A DNA stretch of 64,000 nt, from contig NZ_CP117879.1 in NCBI RefSeq assembly GCF_028736155.1, positions 1,240,001 to 1,304,000 of the forward strand, in the 5' to 3' direction. This stretch comes from Flavobacterium sp. KACC 22763. Lineage in GTDB: Bacteria > Bacteroidota > Bacteroidia > Flavobacteriales > Flavobacteriaceae. Below, piece by piece: positions 8,284 through 17,485 of this stretch. Below the pieces are notes generated by a model. It was not told the origin of the DNA and did not search any database. It saw only the letters and a list, made by a program, of their open reading frames with translations. Each line of letters starts with the position of its first letter. Position 1 is the first letter of the stretch. The translations under genes were made by a program, and so were the position numbers.

Positions 8284-8952
8284 ATGAAAATTAATTTAGC
8301 TCAAGACTGGCAAGGTGTTTTAAAAGATGAAATAGAGAAACCGTATTTTCAGGAATTAATGACAGCGCTTGATGTTGAATATAAAACGCATACTTGTTAC
8401 CCTCCTACAGAGTTGATTTTTTCAGCATTTAACAATTGCAGTTTTGATGCTGTAAAGGTTGTTATTATTGGTCAAGATCCTTATCATGGAGAAGGAGAAG
8501 CCAATGGATTAAGCTTTTCTGTAAATGATGATATTAAAATACCGCCTTCATTGCGAAATATTTTTAGAGAAATAAACACTGATTTTGATTCGATTTTTAT
8601 GCCAACTTCTGGTAATCTTGAAAAATGGGCTCAGCAAGGTGTTTTACTTCTTAATGCTTCTTTGACAGTTCGTAAAGATAGTCCAAATAGTCATAAACAT
8701 TTAAAATGGAATTTATTTACCGATGCTGTTATTAAAGCTATTTCTGATCAGAAAGAAAATGTTGTTTTTCTTTTGTGGGGAAGTTTTGCTCAGAAAAAAG
8801 GATTAAAAATCGATCGATCAAAACATTATATTTTAGAATCAGGTCATCCATCGCCAATGAGTGCCAATCAAGGGAAATGGTTTGGAAATAAACATTTTAG
8901 CCAAACAAATAATTTTTTAAAATCTAAAGGATTAAAAGAAATTGAATGGTAG
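8284..8952 (+). CDS. ung: Uracil-DNA glycosylase, family 1
   Basis: A 222-residue enzyme that removes uracil from DNA to start base-excision repair. The catalytic water-activating loop IIGQDPYHGEGEANGLSFSV contains Asp65. LLLNASLTV forms the uracil-binding strand, and the DNA-intercalating loop is HPSPMSANQGKWFGNKHF (usually HPSPLSA; the Leu is replaced by Met). Length and motif order match bacterial Ung. It is divergent from the mutS2-like gene and followed by a terminator. Confidence 0.96.
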   Translation: MKINLAQDWQGVLKDEIEKPYFQELMTALDVEYKTHTCYPPTELIFSAFNNCSFDAVKVVIIGQDPYHGEGEANGLSFSVNDDIKIPPSLRNIFREINTDFDSIFMPTSGNLEKWAQQGVLLLNASLTVRKDSPNSHKHLKWNLFTDAVIKAISDQKENVVFLLWGSFAQKKGLKIDRSKHYILESGHPSPMSANQGKWFGNKHFSQTNNFLKSKGLKEIEW

Positions 8953-9044
8953 TTTTTTTAAGTTGCCAATGTTCTGAGTTACTAAGTGGCAAACGGTGAA
9001 ATTTTGTGTCTTTGTGACTTTGCGAGAAATGTTTTTATAAAAGA

Positions 9045-9085
9045 AAACCCAATAACTTGTTTTAATGTTATTGGGTTTCTTTTTA
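9045..9085 (+). terminator. Bidirectional terminator between ung and the DUF4258-like gene
   Basis: A perfect 12-bp stem (9045-9056 with 9067-9078), a 10-base loop and T-rich flanks on the plus strand. The minus-strand gene ends within it. Confidence 0.85.
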
Positions 9086-9457
9086 TTTTTTTACAATTTC
9101 TTCTAAAACGGCTTTGTTTTCGTAATTCACCACTTTTAGAATAATTTCTTGATTTTTTACTGTTTTTCCTTCAATGATATACAATTTTCCTTTGTTGAAT
9201 GGAACGTTACTTTGGTCAAAATCGACATCACCGTAAGTTAATGTGTTTTTGATATCTGCTGTATCAACCCATTTTTCGTTTAAAGTCTGAACAGCTTTTG
9301 GAGAATATTGAAAAGGTTTTGTTCTAAGATTGTTTAAAACTCTGGCATTTGGAAAATAATTGCATCGGGTGTCTTTTCCGATAAAAAATCCTGATACAAT
9401 AAAACATCCCATAACGAGACCAATCAGGTAATATGCAAAACGGTGTACGAACTTCAT
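9083..9457 (-). CDS. Membrane-anchored DUF4258-like protein
   Basis: A 124-residue protein with one N-terminal membrane segment (about residues 6-26: FAYYLIGLVMGCFIVSGFF) and an extracytoplasmic domain. The domain contains ARVLNNLRTKPF, a GDVDFDQSNV motif and a C-terminal beta-rich part. It resembles the DUF4258 group next to alanine dehydrogenase in flavobacteria, from memory. The start at 9457 is preferred over 9475 because the promoter box at 9473-9480 would place transcription initiation between them. Function unknown. Confidence 0.72.
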   Translation of the reverse strand: MKFVHRFAYYLIGLVMGCFIVSGFFIGKDTRCNYFPNARVLNNLRTKPFQYSPKAVQTLNEKWVDTADIKNTLTYGDVDFDQSNVPFNKGKLYIIEGKTVKNQEIILKVVNYENKAVLEEIVKK

Positions 9458-9472
9458 GAAATAAAATTTTTG

Positions 9473-9504
9473 CAAAGGTACATTAAAGTTCCTTTAGAAT
9501 ACAA
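9473..9504 (-). promoter_or_regulatory. Promoter of the DUF4258-like gene (TTG-N21-TACCTTTG)
   Basis: On the minus strand TTG (9504-9502) is separated by 21 bases from TACCTTTG (9480-9473), an exact fit to the Bacteroidetes primary sigma consensus. It lies at the end of ald. Confidence 0.65.
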
Positions 9505-10693
9505 GTAAATTAATATCGTTATCTGGTAAATCGAACCAATCGCCAATTGCTTTATTTGTTAAGATTCCGTGATAAAGATAAATTCCGTTTTTGAGGCTTT
9601 TGTTGCATCGAATGGCACTTTCAATACCACCATCTTCGGCTATCTGATGCAGATAAGGTGTTAAGATGTTACTAATTGATAATGAGGCGGTTTTGGAATA
9701 TCGTGAAGGAATGTTTGGCACACAATAGTGCAAAACATTGTTTTTTATAAAGGTTGGTTTTTCATGAGTAGTAACTTCTGAAGTTTCAAAACAGCCACCT
9801 GTATCAATGCTGACATCAACAATTACAGCACCTTTTTTCATGTGTTCAACCATTGTTTCATTTACCACAATCGGACAACGTTCTTTTCCGCGCATGGCGC
9901 CAATTGCTACATCACAGCGTCTTAAAGCTTTTAATAAACCTTTTTGCTGTATGGTAGAAGTGAAAATTCTTTGATTTAAATTGTTTTGTAAACGACGTAA
10001 TTTTGTAATCGAATTATCAAAAACTTTTACGTTTGCTCCTAATCCAATTGCGGTTTTAGCAGCAAATTCGCCAACAGTTCCAGCGCCAATAATTACAACC
10101 TCAGTAGGAGGAACGCCCATAATGTTTCCGAATAAGAGCCCTTTTCCGAACTCGTTTGTAATCATTAATTCGGCTGCAATTAAAATAGAAGCAGTTCCGG
10201 CAATTTCGCTTAAAGATTTTACTGCTGGATAAGAACCGTCTTCGTCTTTTATATATTCAAAAGCTAAGGCGGTGATTTTCTTTTTTGCTAAAGCTTCGAA
10301 GTATTCTTTCTTTTTGGTTTTTAGCTGAATAGCAGAAATAATAACCGTTTCTGGATTGATCATTTCGATTTCAGTTAAAGTTGGCGGTTCTACTTTTAAT
10401 AGAAACGGACAGCCAAAAACTCTTTTGGCATCTTTTGTGATTTCTGCACCGGCATCAGCATATTCTTTATCACTATAACTCGAACTTTCTCCAGCACCAG
10501 ATTCTATCATGACGCGATGCCCTTCATAAGTTAAGGAAGCGACTGCATCAGGCGTAAGACAGATACGACGTTCTTGATAACTTGTTTCTTTAGGGATTCC
10601 TATAAAAAGTTCTCTTTTAAAACGACCAACCTCAAGTTTTTCTTCCTGCGGTATTAATTGTTGTTTTGTAAATGGAGTTAACGTGATTGACAT
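9494..10693 (-). CDS. ald: Alanine dehydrogenase
   Basis: A 399-residue NAD-dependent enzyme interconverting L-alanine and pyruvate plus ammonia. The N-terminal catalytic domain starts IGIPKETSYQERRICLTPDA after a flavobacterial extension of about 30 residues. KVEPPTLTEIEMINPETVII gives the substrate region. The Rossmann motif is VVIIGAGTVGEFAAKTA, and DVAIGAMRGKERCPIVV and VIVDVSIDTGGCFETSE follow as in Ald. Related transhydrogenase alpha subunits share the fold, but the C-terminal NIPSRYSKTASLSISN favours Ald. It probably serves nitrogen or alanine catabolism. Confidence 0.92.
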   Translation of the reverse strand: MSITLTPFTKQQLIPQEEKLEVGRFKRELFIGIPKETSYQERRICLTPDAVASLTYEGHRVMIESGAGESSSYSDKEYADAGAEITKDAKRVFGCPFLLKVEPPTLTEIEMINPETVIISAIQLKTKKKEYFEALAKKKITALAFEYIKDEDGSYPAVKSLSEIAGTASILIAAELMITNEFGKGLLFGNIMGVPPTEVVIIGAGTVGEFAAKTAIGLGANVKVFDNSITKLRRLQNNLNQRIFTSTIQQKGLLKALRRCDVAIGAMRGKERCPIVVNETMVEHMKKGAVIVDVSIDTGGCFETSEVTTHEKPTFIKNNVLHYCVPNIPSRYSKTASLSISNILTPYLHQIAEDGGIESAIRCNKSLKNGIYLYHGILTNKAIGDWFDLPDNDINLLVF

Positions 10694-10791
10694 GGATAGT
10701 GCAAAAAATTAAGAGTACAAATTACGTAAAAAGTTTTAGAAATAGTGTAAAAATTGTGCTAATACTACAAGCCGAATGTTAAAGATTCTGT

Positions 10792-11349
10792 TTAACACCC
10801 AAAATATCGCTTGGGTACATTTACTTTTGTCTGGTACCAATTTTTTGATAATGTCTTTACATAATCTGGGTAATTTGGATCTCCAATAGGATTGTCCTTG
10901 CAATTGCATTCAGGTTTCTTTTCGTAGATTATGAACATTTTTTTATATGCTCCCACAATTTTGTAATTATGTATCGATGTTTTTATACAAAACATAATAC
11001 AATTTTCTGCCTCGCCAATTTCAATATATTCACAAAATTTACTATCAATCAATTGCTTAAGTTTCTGTTTGTCGGAAGTTTTAATCTTTGAAAACAGATT
11101 GTTAATGTCATTGCTATTTTTAATGTAATACCTTATGCACTTTCCATCTGCAGGGGCATCGATGCTAAGGCTGTCATTGATAAATTTACTATTTCGATCA
11201 ATAATACTAACAATCTCTTTACATTTTTCAATTTTAGAAGCTTCCACTTCATCTGATAAAAAATCTGTCGTTATACCTAAAAGAAAGAGAAAAAAAAGTG
11301 CAATTAAACCAAAGATAGTGGCAAATAAAATAAGTAATTTTTTCTTCAA
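10792..11349 (-). CDS. Hypothetical membrane-anchored, cysteine-rich protein
   Basis: A 185-residue protein I do not recognise. Residues about 4-28 form one membrane helix. The remaining part should be outside the cytoplasm and holds eight cysteines, including a CNC pair and a C-terminal Cys, suggesting disulfides. Codon use and position between ald and tsaE on the same strand support a real gene; it ends 98 bases before the ald start. Nothing in the sequence indicates an enzymatic site. Confidence 0.65.
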   Translation of the reverse strand: MKKKLLILFATIFGLIALFFLFLLGITTDFLSDEVEASKIEKCKEIVSIIDRNSKFINDSLSIDAPADGKCIRYYIKNSNDINNLFSKIKTSDKQKLKQLIDSKFCEYIEIGEAENCIMFCIKTSIHNYKIVGAYKKMFIIYEKKPECNCKDNPIGDPNYPDYVKTLSKNWYQTKVNVPKRYFGC

Positions 11350-11370
11350 TGATACTGTTTTAAAATAATC

Positions 11371-11778
11371 TTAAATCAATTTCAATTCTCTTTTCCCGTC
11401 AGAAAGCAATCCGATATTTATAGTAGAATGTTCTTCAGGAATCAAATTTGCAATTTTTTCAGACCATTCAATAAAACACCAATTTCCAGAGTATAGGTAA
11501 TCATCAACTCCCATATCTAGTGCTTCGGTTTCTTGTTTTATTCTGTAAAAGTCAAAATGATAGACTTTTTTTCCGTTTGGAATTTGATATTCGTTTACTA
11601 AAGAAAAAGTTGGACTGCTAGTTGCGTCAGTAATTCCTAGGCTTTTGCATAACTGTTTGATTAGGGTGGTTTTTCCAACTCCCATTTCTCCATTAAAAAG
11701 GATAATTTTATTAGGATTTGAAGCTATAATCTGCTCCGCAACTTCTTGAATTTGATCTAATGAAAAAACGATGTTCAT
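11371..11778 (-). CDS. tsaE: tRNA threonylcarbamoyladenosine biosynthesis ATPase TsaE
   Basis: A P-loop ATPase of about 135 residues needed to make the t6A37 modification on ANN-decoding tRNAs together with TsaB, TsaC and TsaD. Motifs are FNGEMGVGKTTLI (Walker A), TSSPTFSLVNEY, YHFDFYRI and CFIEWSEK, all in family order. I place the start at ATG 11778 (MNIVFSLDQI); the seven codons upstream fall in a dispersed repeat. It ends 21 bases before the cysteine-rich gene's start. Confidence 0.95.
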   Translation of the reverse strand: MNIVFSLDQIQEVAEQIIASNPNKIILFNGEMGVGKTTLIKQLCKSLGITDATSSPTFSLVNEYQIPNGKKVYHFDFYRIKQETEALDMGVDDYLYSGNWCFIEWSEKIANLIPEEHSTINIGLLSDGKRELKLI

Positions 11779-11830
11779 TGCTGTGTGTATTTTTGCCACG
11801 AATTTCGCAAATTTTCGCGAATTATTTTTA

Positions 11831-11895
11831 TTGCCACAGATTAAAAGATTAAAAAGGATTTTTTAATCAGTGATAATCTGTGAAATCTGTGGCAA
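11831..11895. repeat. GCCACAGATT palindromic repeat
   Basis: A 12-base perfect inverted repeat, TTGCCACAGATT (11831-11842) and its complement (11884-11895), between porX and tsaE. The same arms recur in the hisC-hisB gap at 48403-48579. Confidence 0.85.
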
Positions 11896-11940
11896 AAAAT
11901 ATTTTATTTAATTGTATTCACTGCTGGAAACTGAAAACTC

Positions 11941-13494
11941 TTATTTCGGGTTAAATACCAGAAATGGAATAATCATTTCTTCTAAAGAAATTCCTCCGTG
12001 CTGATATGTGTTTTTGTAATAGCTCACATAATGATTGTAGTTGTTTACATACGCCAAGAAAAAATCATTTTTGGCAAAAATAAACGAGCTGCTCATATTT
12101 ATGGCTGGTAAACCAATTGTTTTTGGTTCCTTAACTACATATACATCTTTCTGTTCGTAAGTCAAGCTGCGACCAGTTTTGTAACGCAGATTCAGACTTG
12201 TATTTTTATCTCCCACAACTTTCGACGGATTTTTTACATTAATAGTTCCGTGATCTGTTGTTAAAATCAATTTGAAACCTAAAAGCTGCGCCTGTTGAAT
12301 AATCTCTAGTAAAGGAGAATTTTTAAACCAGCTTAATGTTAGAGAACGATACGCTTTATCATCAGAAGCTAATTCTTTTACCACTTCCATTTCGGTTTTC
12401 GCATGCGAAAGCATATCAACGAAGTTGTAAACAACGGTTACCAGATCGTTTCCTTTTAGAGCTTTGAAGTTTTCTGCTAGTTTTTTTCCTCCAGCATAAT
12501 TGGTGATTTTAAAATAATCTTCTTTAATATTTAAACCTAAACGTTTCAGTTGAGCCGATAAAAATTCTGCTTCATAAAGGTTTTTTCCGCCGTCTTCAAC
12601 ATCATTTTTCCAATATTCAGGAAACTGTTTTTCCATTTCTAAAGGCATTAAACCAGAAAAAATCGCATTTCTTGCATATTGTGTGGCAGTTGGAAGAATA
12701 GAGTAGTACGGAACCTCTTTTTCTAGTTTGTAATAATTTGAAATTACACCTTCGAAAGCTTTCCATTGGTCGTAACGCAGATTATCAATGACAACAAAAA
12801 GAATCGGTTTGTCTTTCTTTTTAAGTTCAGGAACTACTAATTCTTTAAATAAAGTATTTGATTGAATAGGTTTGTCTGCTTTTGGTGCAAACCAATCTTC
12901 ATAATTTCTTTCAATATATTTTCCGAATTGCGAATTGGCTTCAACTTTTTGAGATTCTAGAATTTCGATCATCGCTGTATCATTGATGTCTTCTAGTTTT
13001 AATTCCCAAAAAAGCAATTTTTTATACAGCTCAATCCAGTCTTCATAAGAATTAACCATTGCTAATTCCATGGAAATTTTTCTGAATTCTTTCTGATAAT
13101 CTAAAGTTGTTTTTTCTGTAATCAATCTCGAATCATCCAGATTTTTCTTCAAACTCAACAGAATCTGATTCGGATTTACTGGCTTAATCAAATAATCAGC
13201 GATTTTAGAACCAATGGCTTCTTCCATAATATATTCTTCCTCGCTCTTGGTAATCATAATCATCGGAATAGCAGATTTTTTTTCTTTCATTTCAGAAAGT
13301 GTTTCCAATCCGCTCATTCCGGGCATGTTTTCATCCAAAAAAACAATATCAAAATTATCTTCTTCAAATAAGGCAATCGCATCGAGTCCGTTATTGCAAG
13401 TCGTAACTTGGTAATTCTTTTTTTCTAGAAATAATATGTGTGGCTTTAGAAGATCGATTTCATCGTCGACCCAAAGTATTTTTATCTTATCCAT
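11941..13494 (-). CDS. porX: PorX-type response regulator with PglZ domain
   Basis: A 517-residue two-domain protein. Residues 1-125 are a receiver domain with Asp10/Asp11, phosphoacceptor Asp54 (IVFLDENMPGM) and Lys104 (YLIKP). After a linker, residues about 215-517 form a PglZ/alkaline-phosphatase-superfamily domain with VVIDNLRYDQW, SILPTATQYARNAIFSG and ILTTDHGTINV as metal-site motifs. This architecture is PorX, which with the kinase PorY controls type IX secretion in Bacteroidetes and hydrolyses nucleotide second messengers in characterised members. No porY is visible here. The gene is divergent from the HD gene. Confidence 0.93.
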   Translation of the reverse strand: MDKIKILWVDDEIDLLKPHILFLEKKNYQVTTCNNGLDAIALFEEDNFDIVFLDENMPGMSGLETLSEMKEKKSAIPMIMITKSEEEYIMEEAIGSKIADYLIKPVNPNQILLSLKKNLDDSRLITEKTTLDYQKEFRKISMELAMVNSYEDWIELYKKLLFWELKLEDINDTAMIEILESQKVEANSQFGKYIERNYEDWFAPKADKPIQSNTLFKELVVPELKKKDKPILFVVIDNLRYDQWKAFEGVISNYYKLEKEVPYYSILPTATQYARNAIFSGLMPLEMEKQFPEYWKNDVEDGGKNLYEAEFLSAQLKRLGLNIKEDYFKITNYAGGKKLAENFKALKGNDLVTVVYNFVDMLSHAKTEMEVVKELASDDKAYRSLTLSWFKNSPLLEIIQQAQLLGFKLILTTDHGTINVKNPSKVVGDKNTSLNLRYKTGRSLTYEQKDVYVVKEPKTIGLPAINMSSSFIFAKNDFFLAYVNNYNHYVSYYKNTYQHGGISLEEMIIPFLVFNPK

Positions 13495-13686
13495 AAATCA
13501 ATTTAATTTTACTGCAATTTAAAGTTATAGAACTTAAAAAGTATTAAAAATAGTATAAAATTACCAAAGTTTAGGCATGATTTTAATTTGAATTTTAACA
13601 TTTTTAGATGTATTTTATTGATAATCATAGCAATTTAGATTATGATTTTTAAATAAAAAACACCAATCTCTTTATAGTTATTTACT

Positions 13687-13694
13687 TATATTTG
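13687..13694 (+). promoter_or_regulatory. Candidate -7 element for the HD hydrolase gene
   Basis: TATATTTG, an exact TAnnTTTG box 23 bases before the GTG start; no TTG at the usual distance. Confidence 0.5.
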
Positions 13695-13717
13695 TTGACC
13701 TAAAAAATAACTCAATA

Positions 13718-14947
13718 GTGACTCAGATCAACAAACTTAAAATATTCAACGATCCTATATATGGTTTTATAACGATTCCGAATGCGTTGGTTTACGATTT
13801 AATTCAGCATCCGTATTTTCAGCGTCTTCGTAGAATTTCTCAAATGGGATTGTCGTATTTGGTATATCCAGGAGCTAATCATACGCGTTTTCATCATGCT
13901 TTAGGATGCATGCATTTGATGAAGAAGGCAATTGATACACTTCGCTTTAAAGATGTTGTTATTTCTGAAGAAGAAGAAAATGCGCTTTTGATCGCAATTT
14001 TGCTTCATGATATAGGACACGGACCATTTTCGCATGCCATGGAAAAGAGTATTGTTGAAGATGTGCATCATGAAGCTATTTCGCTATTGTTTATGAATCA
14101 GCTGAATGAAGAGTTTGACGGAAGATTAAGTTTGGCAATTCAGGTTTTTAAAGGAGAATACCATAGAAAATTTATGCTTCAATTGATTTCAAGTCAGTTG
14201 GATATGGATAGAATGGACTACTTAAAACGTGATAGTTTTTATACTGGTGTTGCGGAAGGAAATGTAAATTCTGAGCGATTGATTCAGATGATGAATGTAG
14301 AAAACGATGTATTGGTAATTGAAGAAAAAGGAATTTATTCTGTTGAGAAATTCCTGCTTTCGAGAAGGTTGATGTATTGGCAAGCTTATTTGCATAAAAC
14401 AAGTTTAGTAGCTGAATTAATTTTAATGAAGGTGCTGAAAAGAGCAAAAGAACTGACTTTAAAAGGTATTAAACTGCCTTGTAGTGAACCGTTGATGTAT
14501 TTCATGCAGAATAAAATTACGCTCGAAGATTTTGATGCTGAGAAATTAGACTTATTCTCCCAGTTAGATGATTTTGATATTATAAGCGCTCTAAAAGCTT
14601 GGCAGAAGCATAGTGATTTTATACTTTCTACATTAAGTAAAATGATTATCAATAGAGATTTATTGAAAATTAAGCTTAGCGCAGAAAAAATTCCGATGGA
14701 AGAATCACAATCTTTAAAAGAAGAGTTTGCAGAAGCGCATCAAATTTCGGCTGTAGACGCTGGTTATTTTATTTTTAGAGGTAAAATAAAAAATCAGGCG
14801 TATAGTAAAGAAGCAGAACCAATTCGTATTTTGAAAAAAGATAAAACAATTGAAGATGTTGTTGAAGCTTCTGACCAGCTGAATTTGAAATCGTTATCTA
14901 AATTGGTAACAAAATATTATATCTGTTTTCCAAAACAACTTATATAA
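13718..14947 (+). CDS. HD-domain phosphohydrolase (SAMHD1/YdhJ-like)
   Basis: A 409-residue HD-superfamily protein. It opens IFNDPIYGFITIP and RLRRISQMG, typical of the dGTPase/SAMHD1-like group. The metal ligands are in TRFHHALGCMHLMKKAID and LLHDIGHGPFSHAME, with SSQLDMDRMDYLKRDSFYTG supplying the final Asp. The family hydrolyses deoxynucleotide triphosphates or related phosphates; the substrate here is unknown. The start is a GTG at 13718, 23 bases after a promoter box. The next gene, lpxD, follows after 39 bases with its own promoter box. Confidence 0.9.
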   Translation: MTQINKLKIFNDPIYGFITIPNALVYDLIQHPYFQRLRRISQMGLSYLVYPGANHTRFHHALGCMHLMKKAIDTLRFKDVVISEEEENALLIAILLHDIGHGPFSHAMEKSIVEDVHHEAISLLFMNQLNEEFDGRLSLAIQVFKGEYHRKFMLQLISSQLDMDRMDYLKRDSFYTGVAEGNVNSERLIQMMNVENDVLVIEEKGIYSVEKFLLSRRLMYWQAYLHKTSLVAELILMKVLKRAKELTLKGIKLPCSEPLMYFMQNKITLEDFDAEKLDLFSQLDDFDIISALKAWQKHSDFILSTLSKMIINRDLLKIKLSAEKIPMEESQSLKEEFAEAHQISAVDAGYFIFRGKIKNQAYSKEAEPIRILKKDKTIEDVVEASDQLNLKSLSKLVTKYYICFPKQLI

Positions 14948-14973
14948 AATTAACATTTAAAATCTATTTTTTA

Positions 14974-14981
14974 TATTTTTG
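14974..14981 (+). promoter_or_regulatory. Candidate -7 element just before lpxD
   Basis: TATTTTTG ends 5 bases before the lpxD ATG. If used, transcription would start at or next to the start codon, giving a leaderless or near-leaderless mRNA. Confidence 0.35.
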
Positions 14982-14986
14982 TCGCG

Positions 14987-16030
14987 ATGAAATTTACAGC
15001 AGAACAAATAGCAGGAATTTTAGAAGGAGAAGTTGTTGGGAATCCCAATGCAGAAGTTTCTAAGCTTTCTAAAATCGAAGAAGGAGAGGAAGGTTCTCTT
15101 ACTTTTTTGGCTAACCCTAAGTATATCAATTATATATATACTACAAAAGCGACAGTAACAATTGTTAATGATAGCTTTATTCCGGAACAGGAAATTAGTA
15201 CTACACTTATAAAGGTAGAAGATGCCTATGCGGCGTTTTCTAAACTTTTACATTTTTATAATCAGGTAAAATTAAACAAAAACGGTATCGAGCCTCAGTC
15301 CTATATGTCTGAAGGAACGAAATATGGTGAGAATCTATATTTAGGGAGTTTTAGTTATATCGGGCAAAATGTAGTATTAGGTAATAATGTGAAAATTTAC
15401 CCAAATAGCTTTATTGGCGATAATGTTGTTATTGGCGATAATGTGTTCATTTTTGCAGGTGCTAAAATTTATTCTGAAACCGTAATTGGTAATAATTGCA
15501 CGGTTCATTCTGGTGTTATTATAGGCGCAGATGGTTTTGGATTTGCTCCAAACGAAAACGGAGAATATAGCAAAGTACCTCAGATTGGAAATGTTATTAT
15601 TGAAGATAATGTAGATATTGGTGCTAATACTACAATTGACAGAGCAACTCTTGGTTCTACAATAATTAGAAAAGGAGTTAAGTTAGACAATCAGATTCAG
15701 ATTGCCCATAATGTAGAAATAGGAAAAAATACGGTAATAGCGGCTCAAAGTGGTGTTGCGGGTTCTACAAAAATTGGTGAAAACTGTATGATTGGTGGGC
15801 AGGTAGGTATTGCAGGTCACTTAACAATAGGAAATAATGTTAGGCTTCAAGCCCAATCAGGTGTAGCCAGAAACATTAAAGATGATGAAGTTTTACAAGG
15901 AACTCCATCTCTTGGATATACAGATTTTAATAAATCGTACGTTCATTTTAAGAATCTGCCTAAAATTGTGGCCGAAGTTGAAGAATTAAAGAAACAAATA
16001 ATAAACCCAAAAAATGGAAATAATGGTTAA
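14987..16030 (+). CDS. lpxD: UDP-3-O-acylglucosamine N-acyltransferase
   Basis: A 347-residue trimeric acyltransferase that adds the second, N-linked hydroxyacyl chain in lipid A synthesis at the inner membrane. An N-terminal uridine-binding domain (about 1-100; [16 protein letters not shown]) is followed by a left-handed beta helix of hexapeptide repeats (about 105-310). The catalytic His is in [16 protein letters not shown], followed by [16 protein letters not shown]. The C-terminal helix is short. Its stop overlaps the start of lpxC-fabZ, indicating translational coupling in an lpxD-lpxC/fabZ-lpxA order. Confidence 0.96.
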   Translation: MKFTAEQIAGILEGEVVGNPNAEVSKLSKIEEGEEGSLTFLANPKYINYIYTTKATVTIVNDSFIPEQEISTTLIKVEDAYAAFSKLLHFYNQVKLNKNGIEPQSYMSEGTKYGENLYLGSFSYIGQNVVLGNNVKIYPNSFIGDNVVIGDNVFIFAGAKIYSETVIGNNCTVHSGVIIGADGFGFAPNENGEYSKVPQIGNVIIEDNVDIGANTTIDRATLGSTIIRKGVKLDNQIQIAHNVEIGKNTVIAAQSGVAGSTKIGENCMIGGQVGIAGHLTIGNNVRLQAQSGVARNIKDDEVLQGTPSLGYTDFNKSYVHFKNLPKIVAEVEELKKQIINPKNGNNG

Positions 16031-17411
16031 ACAGAAGACCATCAAAAATGAAATTTCACTAACAGGAGTTGGTTTACACACTGGAAAAGAAGTTACAATG
16101 ACTTTTAAACCTGCACCCGTTAATAATGGTTTCACTTTTGTAAGAGTAGATTTGCAAGGTCAACCAGTCATTGAGGCTGATGCTAATTATGTTGTTAATA
16201 CTCAAAGAGGTACAAATCTTGAGAAACTTGGTGTGAAAATTCAAACACCAGAACACGTTTTGGCTGCAGTAGTTGGCTGCGATTTGGATAATATTATTAT
16301 TGAATTGAATGCCTCTGAACTTCCAATTATGGATGGTTCATCAAAATATTTTGTTGAAGCTATTGAAAACGCTGGTATTGAAGAACAAGACGCGCAACGT
16401 AATGTTTACGTAGTAAAAGAAGTAATCTCTTTTACAGACGAAGCAACAGGAAGCGAAATTCTTGTAATGCCAAGCGATGAATATCAGGTTACAACAATGG
16501 TAGATTTTGGTACAAAAGTTTTAGGTACTCAAAATGCTACTCTTAAAAGCTTAGCTGATTTTAAATCTGAAATTGCAAGTTCTAGAACTTTCAGCTTCCT
16601 ACATGAATTAGAATCATTGTTGGAGCACGGACTTATTAAAGGTGGAGATTTAAACAATGCAATTGTATATGTAGATAAAGAAATCTCTGAGTCTACAATG
16701 GCAAACTTGAAGAAAGCATTTGGGAAAGAAGAAATATCTGTAAAACCAAACGGTGTTTTAGATAATTTAACTTTGCATTATCCAAACGAAGCCGCAAGAC
16801 ACAAACTACTTGATGTTATTGGAGATTTATCTCTTATTGGAGTTCGTATTCAAGGTAAAATTATTGCTAACAAACCAGGACACTTTGTAAATACTCAATT
16901 TGCTAAAAAACTGGCTAAGATTATTAAAATAGAGCAGAGAAATCATGTTCCTACTTATGATTTACATCAAGAACCATTGATGGATATTCATAAAATCATG
17001 TCTATGTTGCCTCACAGACCTCCATTCTTGTTGATTGACAGAATTATCGAAATGTCTGATCGTCACGTAGTAGGATTGAAAAATGTTACTATGAATGAGA
17101 ACTTCTTTGTTGGTCACTTTCCAGAAGCTCCAGTTATGCCTGGTGTATTAATTGTAGAAGCAATGGCACAAACAGGAGGGATTCTAGTATTAAGCACTGT
17201 TCCAGATCCTGAAAACTATTTAACATATTTCATGAAAATTGACAATGTTAAATTTAAACACAAAGTGTTACCGGGAGACACTTTAATCTTTAAATGTGAG
17301 TTAATATCTCCTATCAGAAGAGGAATTTGTCATATGCAAGCAAACGCTTATGCAAATGGTAAATTAGTTACTGAAGCAGAATTAATGGCACAAATAGCAA
17401 GAAAACAATAA
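16023..17411 (+). CDS. lpxC/fabZ: Bifunctional LpxC deacetylase / FabZ dehydratase
   Basis: A 462-residue fusion. Residues about 1-300 are LpxC, the zinc deacetylase committing to lipid A ([27 protein letters not shown] with a zinc His, [15 protein letters not shown] with the His and Asp ligands). Residues about 315-462 are FabZ, the 3-hydroxyacyl-ACP dehydratase ([13 protein letters not shown], catalytic His in [12 protein letters not shown], catalytic Glu in [11 protein letters not shown]). The fusion is known in Bacteroidetes and ties lipid A to fatty-acid synthesis. I choose ATG 16023, 8 bases inside lpxD; an in-frame ATG at 16014 is the alternative. Confidence 0.96.
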   Translation: MVKQKTIKNEISLTGVGLHTGKEVTMTFKPAPVNNGFTFVRVDLQGQPVIEADANYVVNTQRGTNLEKLGVKIQTPEHVLAAVVGCDLDNIIIELNASELPIMDGSSKYFVEAIENAGIEEQDAQRNVYVVKEVISFTDEATGSEILVMPSDEYQVTTMVDFGTKVLGTQNATLKSLADFKSEIASSRTFSFLHELESLLEHGLIKGGDLNNAIVYVDKEISESTMANLKKAFGKEEISVKPNGVLDNLTLHYPNEAARHKLLDVIGDLSLIGVRIQGKIIANKPGHFVNTQFAKKLAKIIKIEQRNHVPTYDLHQEPLMDIHKIMSMLPHRPPFLLIDRIIEMSDRHVVGLKNVTMNENFFVGHFPEAPVMPGVLIVEAMAQTGGILVLSTVPDPENYLTYFMKIDNVKFKHKVLPGDTLIFKCELISPIRRGICHMQANAYANGKLVTEAELMAQIARKQ

Positions 17412-17485
17412 TAAATTATCAAATTTATTGTTTAGGTTTGTTGCTTCAAATTAGAATATTTTAATTAAAAATATAAAACATACAG

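Noticed and set aside
9981..10232. An 83-codon open frame antisense to ald
   Set aside because: It overlaps the conserved Rossmann region of ald and has no supporting start signal.
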